From assembly GCA_947245585.1 (NCBI GenBank), contig CAMXPV010000010.1:1-64000 (forward strand): a DNA stretch of 64,000 bases, given 5' to 3'. The notes under the pieces are model-generated. The model did not search any database, was not told where the DNA came from, and saw nothing but the letters and a program-made list of their open reading frames with translations. Below are positions 8,490 through 18,311 of the stretch, in pieces. Source of the stretch: an uncultured Lachnospiraceae bacterium. Lineage in GTDB: Bacteria > Bacillota > Clostridia > Lachnospirales > Lachnospiraceae. The position numbers and the translations under genes are program-made. Position 1 is the stretch's first letter. Every line of letters begins with the position of its first letter.

Positions 8490-9434
8490 ATGAATAAAAA
8501 ACTAGCTACCATAATTGCATTAACCGGAACTTCCATCACAACAATTCATGGACTTAACAGATTACATACTTCCCTATGTACATGTAAAAATCTTTTGAGT
8601 AATTCTGAAAATTATTACTATGAGTGGCGTTTCGGAAAAATCAGATATCAAAAAAAGGGAAACGGCAGCCCTCTTCTTTTGATCCATGATCTGACAGTGG
8701 GAAGCTCTAATTATGAGTATCATAGATTGATCAATAACTTAACCGAAAAACATGAGATTTACTCTATTGATCTTTTGGGTTATGGTATGTCAGATAAACC
8801 GTCTATGACTTATACCAATAATTTATATGAGCAGCTTATTTCTGATTTTATTAAAAATGTAATCGGCAGAAAAACCTCCGTTGTCGTGACAGGGGAATCC
8901 GCTTCCTTTGTGATCATGACATGTCACAACTATCCGGATATTATTAATAAGATTGTATGTATCAATCCTCAAAACCTTTATTTGCAAAATCAAATTCCGT
9001 CCAAACAGACAAGCCTCCTAAAACTTATCATTGAGTCACCTATTATTGGAACCTTTATTTATCACTTATTTTCAAACCGCACTTATATAGAAAAAACATT
9101 TATAAAAAATTATTTTTATCGCCATGAAGAAATCAAAGATAAATATATTTTTAATTATCTGGAAGCCGCCCACCTCGGCGGATATAATTCCAAATATGCG
9201 TTTGCGAGTTATGCCGGAAAATATATGAACATGAATATTTTAAATGAATTGAAAGAGATCAATAACAGCATTCTTTTGATCGGTGGAGAAAAGGAAAAGG
9301 GAATGCAGACTACCATTGAAAATTATAAATACTACAATCCTTCTATTGAAGATTGTTACATTCCCGAAACCAAACATTTGCCTCAACTTGAGGCACCCGA
9401 TGAAATACTGGAACAGCTTCGCATGTTTCTATAA
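8490..9434 (+). CDS. Alpha/beta hydrolase fold protein
   Basis: The 314-residue protein has a short hydrophobic N-terminal stretch (residues 5-20) that could be a weak membrane anchor. An alpha/beta hydrolase domain follows: the oxyanion strand is LLLIHDLTVGSSNY, the next strand is SIDLLGYGMSDKP, and the nucleophile elbow is TGESAS with Ser as the likely nucleophile. The C-terminal His is in ETKHLPQLE. Substrate is unknown. The AAAAAGGAA ribosome-binding site precedes the ATG. It is divergent from the two-component operon and convergent with rsmG; the two stop codons lie back to back at 9429-9434. Confidence 0.87.
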   Translation: MNKKLATIIALTGTSITTIHGLNRLHTSLCTCKNLLSNSENYYYEWRFGKIRYQKKGNGSPLLLIHDLTVGSSNYEYHRLINNLTEKHEIYSIDLLGYGMSDKPSMTYTNNLYEQLISDFIKNVIGRKTSVVVTGESASFVIMTCHNYPDIINKIVCINPQNLYLQNQIPSKQTSLLKLIIESPIIGTFIYHLFSNRTYIEKTFIKNYFYRHEEIKDKYIFNYLEAAHLGGYNSKYAFASYAGKYMNMNILNELKEINNSILLIGGEKEKGMQTTIENYKYYNPSIEDCYIPETKHLPQLEAPDEILEQLRMFL

Positions 9435-10169
9435 TGGTTTCTTACTTGCCGTCCCGGCTTTTCGAGGATACTGCTTCGGAGTGGGGCAGCATTTTTCTAT
9501 GACAACAAGATTTCTATCAATATCGGAAGAGGGGAGAATGAAACTTTTCTGTTCTATCAATTTTCCGCCCAAAAGAGAAATAGAATGTTTTGCCTGCTCC
9601 AATTCCATATTAACTTTATCAGATTTATATGAAATAAACTTTCCTCCCACTTTCACATAGGGAAGACAATATTCAGATAGAACGGACAAATTTGCCACTG
9701 CCCTGGAAACACACAAATCAAATGTCTCTCTCAACTGTCCCGGCTTTGCAAAATCCTCCGCTCTGCCATGAATCGCCTCAATACCAACAAGTTCCAACTC
9801 AGCTATCACTTCCTGCAAAAATCCAATTCTTTTTTGCAGAGAATCCAAAAGCGTTATTTTCAAATCCGGAAATACAATTTTCAAAGGGATCCCCGGAAAA
9901 CCAGCACCGGTTCCCACATCAATCACAGAAACAGGATTCTTCAAATCAAAGACTTTTACCAGGGAAAGACTGTCAACAAAATGTTTTTTTATCACATCAT
10001 CAAAATCTGTAATTGCAGTCAGATTCATCACCTTATTTTTTTCAACCAGTATCTCATAATATGTTATAAATTGCTGATACTGCGCATCCGATATGGTAAT
10101 ATGTAATTCTTCTAAATCTTTTTGAAATGTTTTTAATTGTTCTGTATACAATACAAACTTCCTCAGCAT
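9429..10169 (-). CDS. rsmG: 16S rRNA (guanine-527-N7) methyltransferase RsmG (GidB)
   Basis: RsmG methylates N7 of G527 in 16S rRNA using S-adenosylmethionine; loss gives low-level streptomycin resistance in several bacteria. The 246-residue length fits. The SAM-binding glycine motif [15 protein letters not shown] lies near residue 80, and the family motif [18 protein letters not shown] is present. The ATG at 10169 overlaps the end of mnmG by 7 bases. A TTG at 10151 with GAGGAAG upstream is an alternative start. It is the last gene of the mnmE-mnmG-rsmG run and converges on the alpha/beta hydrolase gene with no terminator between them. Confidence 0.97.
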   Translation of the reverse strand: MLRKFVLYTEQLKTFQKDLEELHITISDAQYQQFITYYEILVEKNKVMNLTAITDFDDVIKKHFVDSLSLVKVFDLKNPVSVIDVGTGAGFPGIPLKIVFPDLKITLLDSLQKRIGFLQEVIAELELVGIEAIHGRAEDFAKPGQLRETFDLCVSRAVANLSVLSEYCLPYVKVGGKFISYKSDKVNMELEQAKHSISLLGGKLIEQKSFILPSSDIDRNLVVIEKCCPTPKQYPRKAGTASKKPL

Positions 10170-12076
10170 TCTTCTTTATTTTTCTTTTTATTATAATTTT
10201 CCAGATACACCAAAAGCACTGAAATGTCAGCAGGCGATACCCCGGATATTCTGGAAGCCTGTCCCACAGAAATCGGCTTATAAGCAATCAGCTTTTGCCG
10301 TGCCTCCAATCTGAGACTTCCCACATCATTATAATCCAGATCCGCCGGAATTTTCTTTTTTTCCATCTTTTTATAATGTTCTACCTGTTTTAACTGTCTT
10401 TCGATATATCCTTCATATTTAATTTCAATCTCCACCTGTTCTATCACATTTTCAGGAAGAGGTTTTCTTCCAACATCAATCTCAGAAACCATCTCATAGC
10501 TAAGCTCTGGCCTGCAAATCAACTCCGCCAGACTGACACCTGTCTTCAAAGGAGCGCTGTCATGTGCAGTTAAAAAATCCTGATTTTCTTTTGATGCGCC
10601 AACAATTGTTTTTTTCAAGCGATCTACTTCCAGATCAATCAGCTTTTTCTTTTCGACAGTTGCCTGATAAAGTTCCTCTGAAACCAAACCTGCCTCATAA
10701 CCAATTTTTCTCAGCCGCAGGTCGGCATTGTCCTGCCGCAGCAAAAGGCGATACTCCGCCCTTGAAGTCATCATACGGTAGGGCTCAAAATTTTCTTTCG
10801 TCACAAGATCATCAATCAAAACACCGATGTAAGCCTGAGAACGATCCAGAACAATCTGTTCTCTCCCTTGAAGAGAAAGGGAGGCATTGATACCCGCTAT
10901 CAACCCCTGTGCCGCCGCTTCCTCATAACCGCTGCTGCCATTAAACTGTCCACCGCTAAAAAGTCCTCTGATATTTTTAAATTCCAGAGTAGGATAGAGC
11001 TGCTTTGGATCAATGCAATCATACTCGATGGCATAAGCATTTCTTATCATCCTGCAATGTTCCATTCCCGGTACCGTCCGATACATGGCAAGCTGTACAT
11101 CCTCGGGAAGAGAGGAGGACATGCCGCTCACATACATTTCACTGGTATGAAGTCCTTCCGGTTCAATAAAAACCTGATGTCTGTCCTTATCCGAAAACTT
11201 AACCACTTTATCCTCAATGGAAGGACAATACCTGGGACCGGTTCCCTCTATCACTCCCGCATAGATCGGAGATCTGTCAAGATTTGCCCTGATAATGTCA
11301 TGAGTCTGCTCATTCGTATAAGTCAGATAACAGGAAACCTGATCAATCTGCACTTTCTCCGGATCTGTAGAAAAGGAAAAAGGAATTACCCTTTCATCCC
11401 CAAACTGTTCTTCCATCTTAGAAAAATCCAATGACCGTCTGTCCATTCTTGCAGGCGTTCCCGTTTTAAAACGACGCATTTCAATTCCCAACTCCAAAAG
11501 GGAATCCGTCAAATGATTGGCTGCCTGCAAACCGTTCGGTCCCGTGTAAGTGATCGCTTCACCGCAAAGACATCTGGCTTTTAAGTAAGTACCGGTACAT
11601 AATATTACTACTTTACATTCATAAACAGCGCCCGTAAAAGTCTTCACAGCGACTATTTTTTTATCTGTATCTGAAATCTGCTCTGTCAGAAGTTCACACA
11701 CTTCCGCCTGTTTGATTGTCAGATTTTCCTGATTTTCCAAAACCTTACGCATGGCACGGGAATACTCTGCTTTATCCGCCTGTGCCCTGAGAGAATGAAC
11801 GGCAGGCCCCTTTGATCTGTTCAGCATCTTGGATTGAATAAAGGTTTTATCAATATTTTTTCCCATCTCGCCTCCAAGAGCGTCAATCTCTCTCACAAGA
11901 TGTCCCTTTGAAGTACCTCCAATATTCGGATTGCAAGGCATAAGAGCAATGCTGTCCACACTTACTGTAAATATCACCGTCTCAAAACCAAGGCGTGCAC
12001 AGGCAAGCGCCGCTTCACATCCCGCATGACCTGCACCTACCACACACACATCACATGTTTCTCTCAACTCCATCAT
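10163..12076 (-). CDS. mnmG: tRNA uridine-5-carboxymethylaminomethyl modification enzyme MnmG (GidA)
   Basis: MnmG is the FAD-dependent partner of MnmE; together they place a carboxymethylaminomethyl (or aminomethyl) group on U34 of certain tRNAs. The protein starts with the dinucleotide-binding motif [19 protein letters not shown]. The family signatures [21 protein letters not shown] and [20 protein letters not shown] are visible, as is the C-terminal domain that contacts MnmE and tRNA. I chose the ATG at 12076; the TTG just before it is also in frame, and AAAGGAAC lies upstream. The 637-residue length is normal. It lies 15 bases after the mnmE stop, so the two partners are co-expressed. Confidence 0.98.
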   Translation of the reverse strand: MMELRETCDVCVVGAGHAGCEAALACARLGFETVIFTVSVDSIALMPCNPNIGGTSKGHLVREIDALGGEMGKNIDKTFIQSKMLNRSKGPAVHSLRAQADKAEYSRAMRKVLENQENLTIKQAEVCELLTEQISDTDKKIVAVKTFTGAVYECKVVILCTGTYLKARCLCGEAITYTGPNGLQAANHLTDSLLELGIEMRRFKTGTPARMDRRSLDFSKMEEQFGDERVIPFSFSTDPEKVQIDQVSCYLTYTNEQTHDIIRANLDRSPIYAGVIEGTGPRYCPSIEDKVVKFSDKDRHQVFIEPEGLHTSEMYVSGMSSSLPEDVQLAMYRTVPGMEHCRMIRNAYAIEYDCIDPKQLYPTLEFKNIRGLFSGGQFNGSSGYEEAAAQGLIAGINASLSLQGREQIVLDRSQAYIGVLIDDLVTKENFEPYRMMTSRAEYRLLLRQDNADLRLRKIGYEAGLVSEELYQATVEKKKLIDLEVDRLKKTIVGASKENQDFLTAHDSAPLKTGVSLAELICRPELSYEMVSEIDVGRKPLPENVIEQVEIEIKYEGYIERQLKQVEHYKKMEKKKIPADLDYNDVGSLRLEARQKLIAYKPISVGQASRISGVSPADISVLLVYLENYNKKKNKEEC

Positions 12077-12091
12077 CAAAGTTCCTTTCGC

Positions 12092-13504
12092 TCATTTCCC
12101 CATGCAAAATTTGCTGAAAATCTCATTTACCAGATCATCCTCTACCTCTTCTCCTATAATTCTTCCAAGAGAGGCATAAGCATTCATCAGATCTATGGAA
12201 TAAAAATCTTCCGGCATTTCATTGTCTAAACTAACCTGAACCTGATTCATACTTTCAAGCGCTTCCATAACAGCCTCTTTATGGCGGACATTTGAAATAT
12301 AAATCTGGTCATTATAAGAAATCTGACCATAAAAAAACATTTCTTTTATCGAATTTTCCAATGTATCCAATCCTTCCTTTTCTCTGGCGGAAATCTTAAT
12401 CATTGATACATTGTTATCTTCCCTGCTTTTACCAGTTATACCCACAATTAAATCGTCAACAGATTTTTCTTCCACTACTTCTGTCAAATCTGATTTATTT
12501 AAAAGAATAATTGTCTTTTTATCCTGGATTAACCGTACAATATCTTCGTCATTTTCATCGAGAGGAACAGAAGAGTCCATCACGTACAATATAAGATCCG
12601 CATCCTCAGAAATTGTCTTTGCCTTTTCAACTCCGATTTTTTCCACGATATCTTCTGTATTTCTGATTCCGGCCGTATCTATAATATTTAATGTGATTTC
12701 CCCTAAATGAATGGTCTCTTCCAAAATATCTCTGGTTGTTCCGGCAATGTCTGTGACAATCGCTCTTTCCTGTCCCACAAGAAGATTCAAAAGAGAAGAT
12801 TTTCCTACATTCGGCTTTCCCACAATGACAGTGCGAATACCTTCCTTCAACATTTTTCCGTCATCTGCAGAAGCCAGGAGTTTTTCCAATTCTTCTTTGA
12901 GAGACAAAACCTTCTTAGACAATCTATCCGTATAGCCATCTAAACTGATATGCTCCGGGTCATCCAAAGCAGACTCAATAAAAGCGATCTCATAAATAAT
13001 TTGATCCCGAAGTTCTTTTACTTTTTTATAGACAGATCCTCGAAGCTGTTTGACAGAAGTTCTTAAAGCAAATTCATTTTTTGCATGAATGAGATCCATG
13101 ACTGCTTCGGCTTCCGAAAGATCAATTCTTCCATTTAAAAAGGCACGTTTTGTAAATTCGCCCGGCTCTGCAATTCTGGCACCGGCTTCTACCACTCTCA
13201 TAAGAATCTTTTTAACCATCAAAGCGCCGCCATGACAATTAATTTCTACCGTATCCTCCTTTGTATAACTCCGAGGCGCTTTCATCACAGAAACCATAAC
13301 TTCATCTATTACTTTACCATCCTGTCCGGTAACAAAACCATAATGAATCGTATGAGAAGGATAAGAATTTAGTAGATACTGCTTTTTTTGATTACAATAT
13401 ATATGACTTACTATCGATATTGCTTTTTCACCACTCACTCTGATAATTCCAATACCGGAATCGGAAACTGCAGTGGCGATCGCAGCAATCGTATCTGTTT
13501 TCAT
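12092..13504 (-). CDS. mnmE: tRNA modification GTPase MnmE (TrmE)
   Basis: MnmE is the potassium-activated GTPase of the MnmEG wobble-uridine modification complex. The 470-residue protein has the N-terminal folate-binding domain, a helical domain, and an inserted G domain with G1 GKPNVGKSSL (about residue 227), G2 around TTRD, G3 DTAGIR, and G4 NKSD. It ends in the catalytic C-terminal motif FCMGK, so the active-site cysteine is present. A CGGAGAAG ribosome-binding site precedes the ATG. A terminator hairpin lies upstream, after jag, which makes mnmE the first gene of its own transcription unit. Confidence 0.98.
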   Translation of the reverse strand: MKTDTIAAIATAVSDSGIGIIRVSGEKAISIVSHIYCNQKKQYLLNSYPSHTIHYGFVTGQDGKVIDEVMVSVMKAPRSYTKEDTVEINCHGGALMVKKILMRVVEAGARIAEPGEFTKRAFLNGRIDLSEAEAVMDLIHAKNEFALRTSVKQLRGSVYKKVKELRDQIIYEIAFIESALDDPEHISLDGYTDRLSKKVLSLKEELEKLLASADDGKMLKEGIRTVIVGKPNVGKSSLLNLLVGQERAIVTDIAGTTRDILEETIHLGEITLNIIDTAGIRNTEDIVEKIGVEKAKTISEDADLILYVMDSSVPLDENDEDIVRLIQDKKTIILLNKSDLTEVVEEKSVDDLIVGITGKSREDNNVSMIKISAREKEGLDTLENSIKEMFFYGQISYNDQIYISNVRHKEAVMEALESMNQVQVSLDNEMPEDFYSIDLMNAYASLGRIIGEEVEDDLVNEIFSKFCMGK

Positions 13505-13575
13505 AATCTTCTCCGTTTCTTTTTAACACTTTGGGATGCTTTTCAATTTTACTACAACCTTTAGAAAAAATCTAT

Positions 13576-13608
13576 AAAAACCGACAGGTACTTTTCCTGC
13601 CGGTTTTT
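13576..13608 (-). terminator. Rho-independent terminator after jag
   Basis: A 13-bp hairpin (AAAAACCGGCAGG / CCTGTCGGTTTTT on the minus strand) with a 7-base loop ends in a T-run. On the minus strand the single non-Watson-Crick position is a G-U pair, while on the plus strand it is an A-C mismatch, so it works best for the leftward rpmH-jag operon. Confidence 0.9.
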
Positions 13609-13639
13609 ATAAAGCATAACATTTATATTTTACTTTTCT

Positions 13640-14317
13640 TTACTCTTCCTCACTATTGCCGTAATGTCTTTCAAATTTCCTGTCACTTTTTTCATATTTC
13701 TTTAAAACAACCACAACATGACGAAAAGGTTCGTCTCCTTCACTGTAAGTCGTCACATATCTGTCATTTTGAAGGGCAGAGTGAATAATTCTTCTCTCAT
13801 AAGGATTCATAGGCTCTAAAGAAACAGGCCGTTTTGTTCTTTTTACCTTATAGGAAATATTCTTAGCCAGATTTTCCAATGTCTCTTTTCTTCTCTTGCG
13901 GTAATTTTCCGTATCAACCTTTACTCTGATATAATTCTCCATATCCTTATTTACCACCAGAGATACCAGATACTGCAAAGAATCAAGAGTCTGTCCCCTC
14001 TTACCGATCAAAATTCCCATCTCATCCCCAGAGAGCTCAATATCCATGGATTCTTCCGCTTCATTATATTTCACATCGCAAACTACGGTAAGATCCATAG
14101 CTGCAAAAACTTCTTTCAAAAAATCTTTTGCCCTGTCTTCCACAGAAGATTTTACTCTCACCTTAATGACAGCAGGTTTTGCACCAATTCCCAATAAGCC
14201 GGTTTTCCCTTCCTCTATCACTTCATACTCCAATTTATCACTGGTGACGGTAAATTTCTGACATGCTTCCGTAATTGCATCATCAACTGTTTTTGCAGAT
14301 ACCTCGATATAATCCAT
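13640..14317 (-). CDS. jag: RNA-binding protein KhpB/Jag (SpoIIIJ-associated)
   Basis: This 225-residue protein has the three-part Jag layout: an N-terminal Jag-N domain (IEVSAKTVDDAITEAC, with LLGIGAKPAVIKV near residue 50), a KH domain with GILIGKRGQTLDSLQYL, and a C-terminal R3H domain with EPMNPYERRIIHSALQ. In Bacillota KhpB binds RNA, often with KhpA, and influences cell division and cell-wall synthesis. The gene lies 19 bases after yidC (spoIIIJ), the classical arrangement. GGAGG precedes the ATG. A strong terminator follows, ending the rpmH-rnpA-yidD-yidC-jag run. Confidence 0.97.
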   Translation of the reverse strand: MDYIEVSAKTVDDAITEACQKFTVTSDKLEYEVIEEGKTGLLGIGAKPAVIKVRVKSSVEDRAKDFLKEVFAAMDLTVVCDVKYNEAEESMDIELSGDEMGILIGKRGQTLDSLQYLVSLVVNKDMENYIRVKVDTENYRKRRKETLENLAKNISYKVKRTKRPVSLEPMNPYERRIIHSALQNDRYVTTYSEGDEPFRHVVVVLKKYEKSDRKFERHYGNSEEE

Positions 14318-14336
14318 AATAAAACCTCCTTACCAA

Positions 14337-15641
14337 CTATTTATTATTCTTTTCATTATAATCTCTTACCATGTTTGCTTTCGCCATCATACTTCCGGGC
14401 TTTGCATTCTTAGCAGAATATTCAGTAGACTTTCTGTAAGCTTCGTCCTTTTCTTCCTGTGTCATACCGGAAGAGATAGAAGCCTTGGAAGACATACTCA
14501 CATTTCTGGTATTCATACTGGCGTAAGCCGACATCTTATCCGCTTGCTCTTTTGCCTTCTCCATTTTCTTTTTGGCTTTTTCCTGATTTTTCTGAATAAC
14601 CTCGTCGATATCCATTTTATCGATATGTTTATTGATCAAAATCTGTTGGATACTTCTGATTACCGCACCGGCCACCCAGTAGAGTCCCATACCTGCAGGC
14701 AATGTATAACAAAAAACCGCTGACATGACAGGCATAATCATATTCATGGTCTTCATAGACTGCGCCATGGTATTTTGTTGATCATTCCCGCTGTTCATAT
14801 CCTGCTGAGGCATCAGCTTTACATTGATCCACTGTGTCACCGCCGCCAGTACCGGAATCGAAAAAGCAGCAATTATCATTAAAACAGAACCTGTCTCTCT
14901 CGCCTCGCTAAAGGTAAAAGCAGGGGAATTTGACATACTTAATCCTAAAAAATTATTATACTGATTGAGCAAATTCACCGTATGGTCAATATCTCCGGAA
15001 AGATTAGAAAAATTTTCCTTTAAACTGATCCACTCCGCACTGGATGCCTTATTTAACACATCCACAAACGTATTCTGTACATAAGAAGTAACGCCGCCTA
15101 CAAAATTTTCGTTTTCAAACTGTCTTGTAAACATATTGGCGTTAGAAAAACCCTTTAAAAACTCTACGCTTCCGGATTCAGCAATCAGCTTGTCAACCAA
15201 AGGAAAAAATGCCTCTTTCACCTTTCCCACATATGCGGGAATGTTATAAATAACACGGTAAAGAGCCAATAAAATCGGCATCTGAATCAAAAGCTGCACA
15301 CAGCTTCCGGAAGGGGAAACACCATACTTCGCATAGACAGCTTTCGTTTCCATGTTCATCGCCATCATGGAATCGTTATCCTGTTTTCCTTTATACTTCT
15401 TCTGGATTTCCTGCAATTCAGGATTCATTTTAGCAGAAAGCTTAGAAAATTTCTGCTGCTTGATTGTAAGAGGCATCAATAAAAGATAAATAACAATCGT
15501 AAATAAAATAATGGCAAGTCCAATATTTGGAATGCCAATCTTATCTATTACATAGAAGATGCCTTCCATAATATAGCCCAGTAATTTTGCTACGGGTCCT
15601 ATAATCTTTCCCGTATCCTGAGTCAACAAAATATTTGACAA
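14337..15641 (-). CDS. yidC: Membrane protein insertase YidC/OxaA (SpoIIIJ)
   Basis: YidC inserts membrane proteins alone or with SecYEG. The 434-residue protein has the family core: a first helix (NIGLAIILFTIVIYLLLMPL) followed by the cytoplasmic hairpin KQQKFSKLSAKMNPELQEIQ, then later helices including LLIQMPILLALYRVIYN. An unusually long extracytoplasmic loop of about 90 residues follows, then the final pair of helices (MPVMSAVFCYTLPAGMGLYW) and a lysine-rich tail. There is no lipoprotein signal, unlike Bacillus SpoIIIJ. The start is a TTG at 15641 with AAGGAGGT eight bases upstream. It lies between yidD and jag. Confidence 0.97.
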   Translation of the reverse strand: MSNILLTQDTGKIIGPVAKLLGYIMEGIFYVIDKIGIPNIGLAIILFTIVIYLLLMPLTIKQQKFSKLSAKMNPELQEIQKKYKGKQDNDSMMAMNMETKAVYAKYGVSPSGSCVQLLIQMPILLALYRVIYNIPAYVGKVKEAFFPLVDKLIAESGSVEFLKGFSNANMFTRQFENENFVGGVTSYVQNTFVDVLNKASSAEWISLKENFSNLSGDIDHTVNLLNQYNNFLGLSMSNSPAFTFSEARETGSVLMIIAAFSIPVLAAVTQWINVKLMPQQDMNSGNDQQNTMAQSMKTMNMIMPVMSAVFCYTLPAGMGLYWVAGAVIRSIQQILINKHIDKMDIDEVIQKNQEKAKKKMEKAKEQADKMSAYASMNTRNVSMSSKASISSGMTQEEKDEAYRKSTEYSAKNAKPGSMMAKANMVRDYNEKNNK

Positions 15642-15686
15642 AATGTCTTACCTCCTTAGAAAAAACAAATTTCATTCCATAAAAAA

Positions 15687-15899
15687 TCAAGGCACAGGAT
15701 CATAACCGCCTTTTGAAAAAGGATTACATCTGCATATTCTCCAAAAAGCGAGAAGACCACCTTTTAAAACGCCATATTTCTCCACAGCCTCCAATCCATA
15801 TTCCGAACAGGTCGGTATATAAGGACATTTCGTACTTTTCATAGGAGAAATATATTTTCTATAGAATTTAATTAAATAAATCATAACTTTTTTCATCAT
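15687..15899 (-). CDS. yidD: Membrane protein insertion efficiency factor YidD
   Basis: This 70-residue protein shows the complete YidD signature: an N-terminal amphipathic helix ([13 protein letters not shown]), then [19 protein letters not shown], and [15 protein letters not shown] at the end. YidD is a small membrane-associated protein that assists YidC-dependent insertion. The ATG at 15899 was chosen because GGAGAAAG lies upstream; a TTG immediately before it is in frame. It sits in the standard place between rnpA and yidC. Confidence 0.96.
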   Translation of the reverse strand: MMKKVMIYLIKFYRKYISPMKSTKCPYIPTCSEYGLEAVEKYGVLKGGLLAFWRICRCNPFSKGGYDPVP

Positions 15900-15920
15900 C
15901 AATACTGACTTTCTCCATCA

Positions 15921-16274
15921 TTAATCTTTATAAAAATATATTTTAAGGATGTGATGAAGTTTTGAAAGATGTAACAATGCGCTTTCAATCTCGGCATATC
16001 CTGCCGTAGACGCACTCTTTCTCGCAACGACTACTATATCTAAACCACTATTAAATATATTTTCGTGTAGCCGGTAACTTTCTCTCACCAGTCTGGCAAA
16101 GCGGTGTCTCACCACACTGTTACCCACTTTTTTACTGGCGGAAATTCCCAGTCTGTTTATGTTTTTGTTGTTTTCCAATACATACATGACCAAATATTTA
16201 TCCGCATAACTCTTTCCATTTTCATAAACATTCCGAAAATCATTATTTTTTTTTAAAGATTCAGAAAATACCAT
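15921..16274 (-). CDS. rnpA: Ribonuclease P protein component
   Basis: RnpA is the protein subunit of RNase P and helps the catalytic RNA bind the 5' leader of pre-tRNA. The 117-residue length is typical. The family signatures are visible as FRNVYENGKSYADKYLVMYV and RLGISASKKVGNSVVRHRFARLVRESYR, the latter being the RNR RNA-contact motif. It follows rpmH, from which it is separated by a terminator-like hairpin that should lower its expression relative to L34. Confidence 0.97.
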   Translation of the reverse strand: MVFSESLKKNNDFRNVYENGKSYADKYLVMYVLENNKNINRLGISASKKVGNSVVRHRFARLVRESYRLHENIFNSGLDIVVVARKSASTAGYAEIESALLHLSKLHHILKIYFYKD

Positions 16275-16295
16275 TCTTCTGCCTTTCTAGACTAG

Positions 16296-16322
16296 AAAAA
16301 TAGGCCACATAAATGCGGCCTA
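16296..16322 (-). terminator. Terminator/attenuator between rpmH and rnpA
   Basis: On the minus strand TAGGCCGCA and TGTGGCCTA form a 9-bp stem (one G-U pair) with loop TTTA, followed by TTTTT. The stem begins with the TAG stop codon of rpmH. rnpA starts 22 bases later without its own obvious promoter, so this probably acts as a partial terminator setting the L34 to RnpA ratio. Confidence 0.85.
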
Positions 16323-16454
16323 TGCTGATAATCTCTTTCTTCCCTTTGCACGTCTTGCAGCTAAGACTTTTCTTCCACCTTTGGTACTCATTCTCTTTCT
16401 GAAACCATGAACCTTGGATCTATGTCTCTTTTTAGGCTGAAACGTCATTTTCAT
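16320..16454 (-). CDS. rpmH: 50S ribosomal protein L34
   Basis: This 44-residue gene encodes the very basic L34, with the unmistakable sequence start [18 protein letters not shown] followed by [21 protein letters not shown]34 is a late-assembling large-subunit protein. It has a strong ribosome-binding site (AGGAGGTG) and a near-consensus promoter 80-110 bases upstream. It reads away from oriC and is the first gene of the rpmH-rnpA-yidD-yidC-jag operon. Confidence 0.98.
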   Translation of the reverse strand: MKMTFQPKKRHRSKVHGFRKRMSTKGGRKVLAARRAKGRKRLSA

Positions 16455-16536
16455 AATTCTTGCACCTCCTTCTCTCAACCTTACCGATTTTATAAGGTAA
16501 ACCTAATGTTATCAATTTTTGGAAAACAACATGTTG

Positions 16537-16565
16537 ATTATATATAATTAATAGGAAAACGTCAA
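16537..16565 (-). promoter_or_regulatory. rpmH promoter
   Basis: On the minus strand TTGACG (16560-16565) and TATAAT (16537-16542) are separated by exactly 17 bases. This is a near-perfect vegetative sigma promoter, facing away from the origin, with a predicted 5' leader of about 75 bases before rpmH. Confidence 0.9.
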
Positions 16566-16958
16566 GTAAAACCAGGGATATTTTTGATTTTTTTGCTTCA
16601 AATATATTATTTACACAAATATTCTAATTAACATAATTAATCCACAATATGTTTATAAATTGTGTATAACTTTTGTAAAGAATGTTTAAAAGTGTTTTCA
16701 TGCGTCAATTTATCCGTGTGAAAATTGTCCACAACCTATTTTTTAATTATTCACATTCCTGATTATACTTGATAAAATATGTCAACCTGTCTTTCATTAT
16801 CCACATAATCCTCCATATCGTGCATAACTTATCATTTGAATTTTTTTAGTGTTTGTATTATTATATAAATTAGGGTAATTTTGATGTGATAAAAATTTCC
16901 GCAAATTGTTTGTTTCTATATTTATTATTATCATAAAACGGATGAGGTTATATGCACT
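16566..16958. other. oriC, left part (rpmH-dnaA intergenic DnaA-box cluster)
   Basis: This AT-rich, gene-free stretch carries several 9-mers close to the DnaA box TTATCCACA. A perfect copy is at 16797-16805. One-mismatch copies are TTGTCCACA (16725-16733), TTATTCACA (16747-16755), TAATCCACA (16638-16646) and, on the other strand, TTATACACA (complement of 16661-16669). TTATCCGTG at 16710-16718 has two mismatches. It corresponds to the upstream half of a bipartite Bacillota origin and to the dnaA promoter/autoregulation region. No other gene or repeat is seen here. Confidence 0.9.
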
Positions 16959-18311
16959 ATGGATTTCATGAAAGAAAAATGGGAAGAAATCAAAGAGACG
17001 ATTAGAAAAGAATATGAATTAACTGACGTTTCTTATGATACTTGGATTAAACCTCTCAATTTTTATGACGTTAAAGATAATGAGGTTATTATTATAATTC
17101 CCTCTGATCAGGCACATGCCCTCAATTATATTTCTTCTAAATATAAGGACTTTTTTAAGGTTATCATTTCAGAAATGATGGACCATACTTATGATATTTC
17201 GTTTATTCTTGAAAAAGAAGCATCGGAGAAAAATGATACAAAAACCGCAGCGAAACCTTCCGGCAACATCAATTTTGAGAATGCCAATTTAAATCCAAAA
17301 TACAAATTTGATACTTTTGTGGTGGGGAGCAACAATAAATTAGCGCATTCCGCCGCTCTTGCTGTGGCAGAATCTCCCGGGGAAGTTTACAATCCTCTCT
17401 ATATCTATGGAGGGGCAGGCCTGGGGAAAACACACTTAATGCACTCAATCGGACATTTTATATTAGAAAAAAAGCCCGACACAAAAGTCCTTTATGTGAC
17501 TTCTGAGAATTTTACAAATGAAGTGATTGATTCCATCAGAAGCGGTGACGCAATAAAAATGAATAAAATGAGAGAAAAATACAGGACTGTGGATGTTCTT
17601 ATGATTGATGATATTCAATTTATCATAGGAAAAGAAAGTACCCAGGAAGAATTTTTTCACACTTTTAACACGCTTCATTCCACCGGCAAACAGATTATAT
17701 TATCTTCCGACAAACCGCCAAAAGATATGGAAATATTGGAAGAAAGATTCCGTTCCCGGTTTGAATGGGGACTGATCGCCGATATACAACCGCCTGATTA
17801 TGAAACAAGAATGGCAATCCTGAAAAAAAATGCAGAAGTATACCCAAAAGAAATCGATGATGAAGTTTTAAATTATATTGCTGATAACGTTAAATCAAAT
17901 ATAAGGGAATTAGAGGGCGCGCTCAACAAAATCATTGCCTTTTCTAAATTAAATAAAGTAGATATTAATTTGGAATATGCCGAGGAAGCGCTTAAAGACA
18001 TTATTTATCCGAACAAGCAAAGAGAGGTAACACCTTCCCTGATCATAGAAGTGGTATCAGAACATTTTGGAGTCAATCCGGAAGATATTACTTCTAAAAA
18101 GAGAAACTCAGAATTTGTACAGCCCAGGCAGGTTGTCATGTATTTCTGCAGGACCCTGACAGCTACTTCCCTGCAAAGCATTGCAAAAATTTTGGGAAAA
18201 AAGGATCACACCACTGTCATTCACGGCATCAATAAGGTGACGGATGAAATGAAAAATAATGAAGAATTTAAAAACAAAATAGAAATCATAAAGAAAAAAA
18301 TTCTTCCTTAA
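16959..18311 (+). CDS. dnaA: Chromosomal replication initiator DnaA
   Basis: DnaA binds DnaA boxes, oligomerises with ATP on single-stranded DNA and opens the origin. The 450-residue protein shows domain I (WEEIKETIRKEYELTDVSYD), a short variable linker, the AAA+ domain with Walker A GGAGLGKTHLMHSIG near residue 152 and Walker B VLMIDDIQFI, and the C-terminal domain IV with the box-reading helix KKDHTTVIHGINKV. The ATG follows GGATGAGG at a somewhat long spacing; an ATG three codons later is possible. DnaA-box clusters on both sides imply autoregulation. Confidence 0.99.
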   Translation: MDFMKEKWEEIKETIRKEYELTDVSYDTWIKPLNFYDVKDNEVIIIIPSDQAHALNYISSKYKDFFKVIISEMMDHTYDISFILEKEASEKNDTKTAAKPSGNINFENANLNPKYKFDTFVVGSNNKLAHSAALAVAESPGEVYNPLYIYGGAGLGKTHLMHSIGHFILEKKPDTKVLYVTSENFTNEVIDSIRSGDAIKMNKMREKYRTVDVLMIDDIQFIIGKESTQEEFFHTFNTLHSTGKQIILSSDKPPKDMEILEERFRSRFEWGLIADIQPPDYETRMAILKKNAEVYPKEIDDEVLNYIADNVKSNIRELEGALNKIIAFSKLNKVDINLEYAEEALKDIIYPNKQREVTPSLIIEVVSEHFGVNPEDITSKKRNSEFVQPRQVVMYFCRTLTATSLQSIAKILGKKDHTTVIHGINKVTDEMKNNEEFKNKIEIIKKKILP

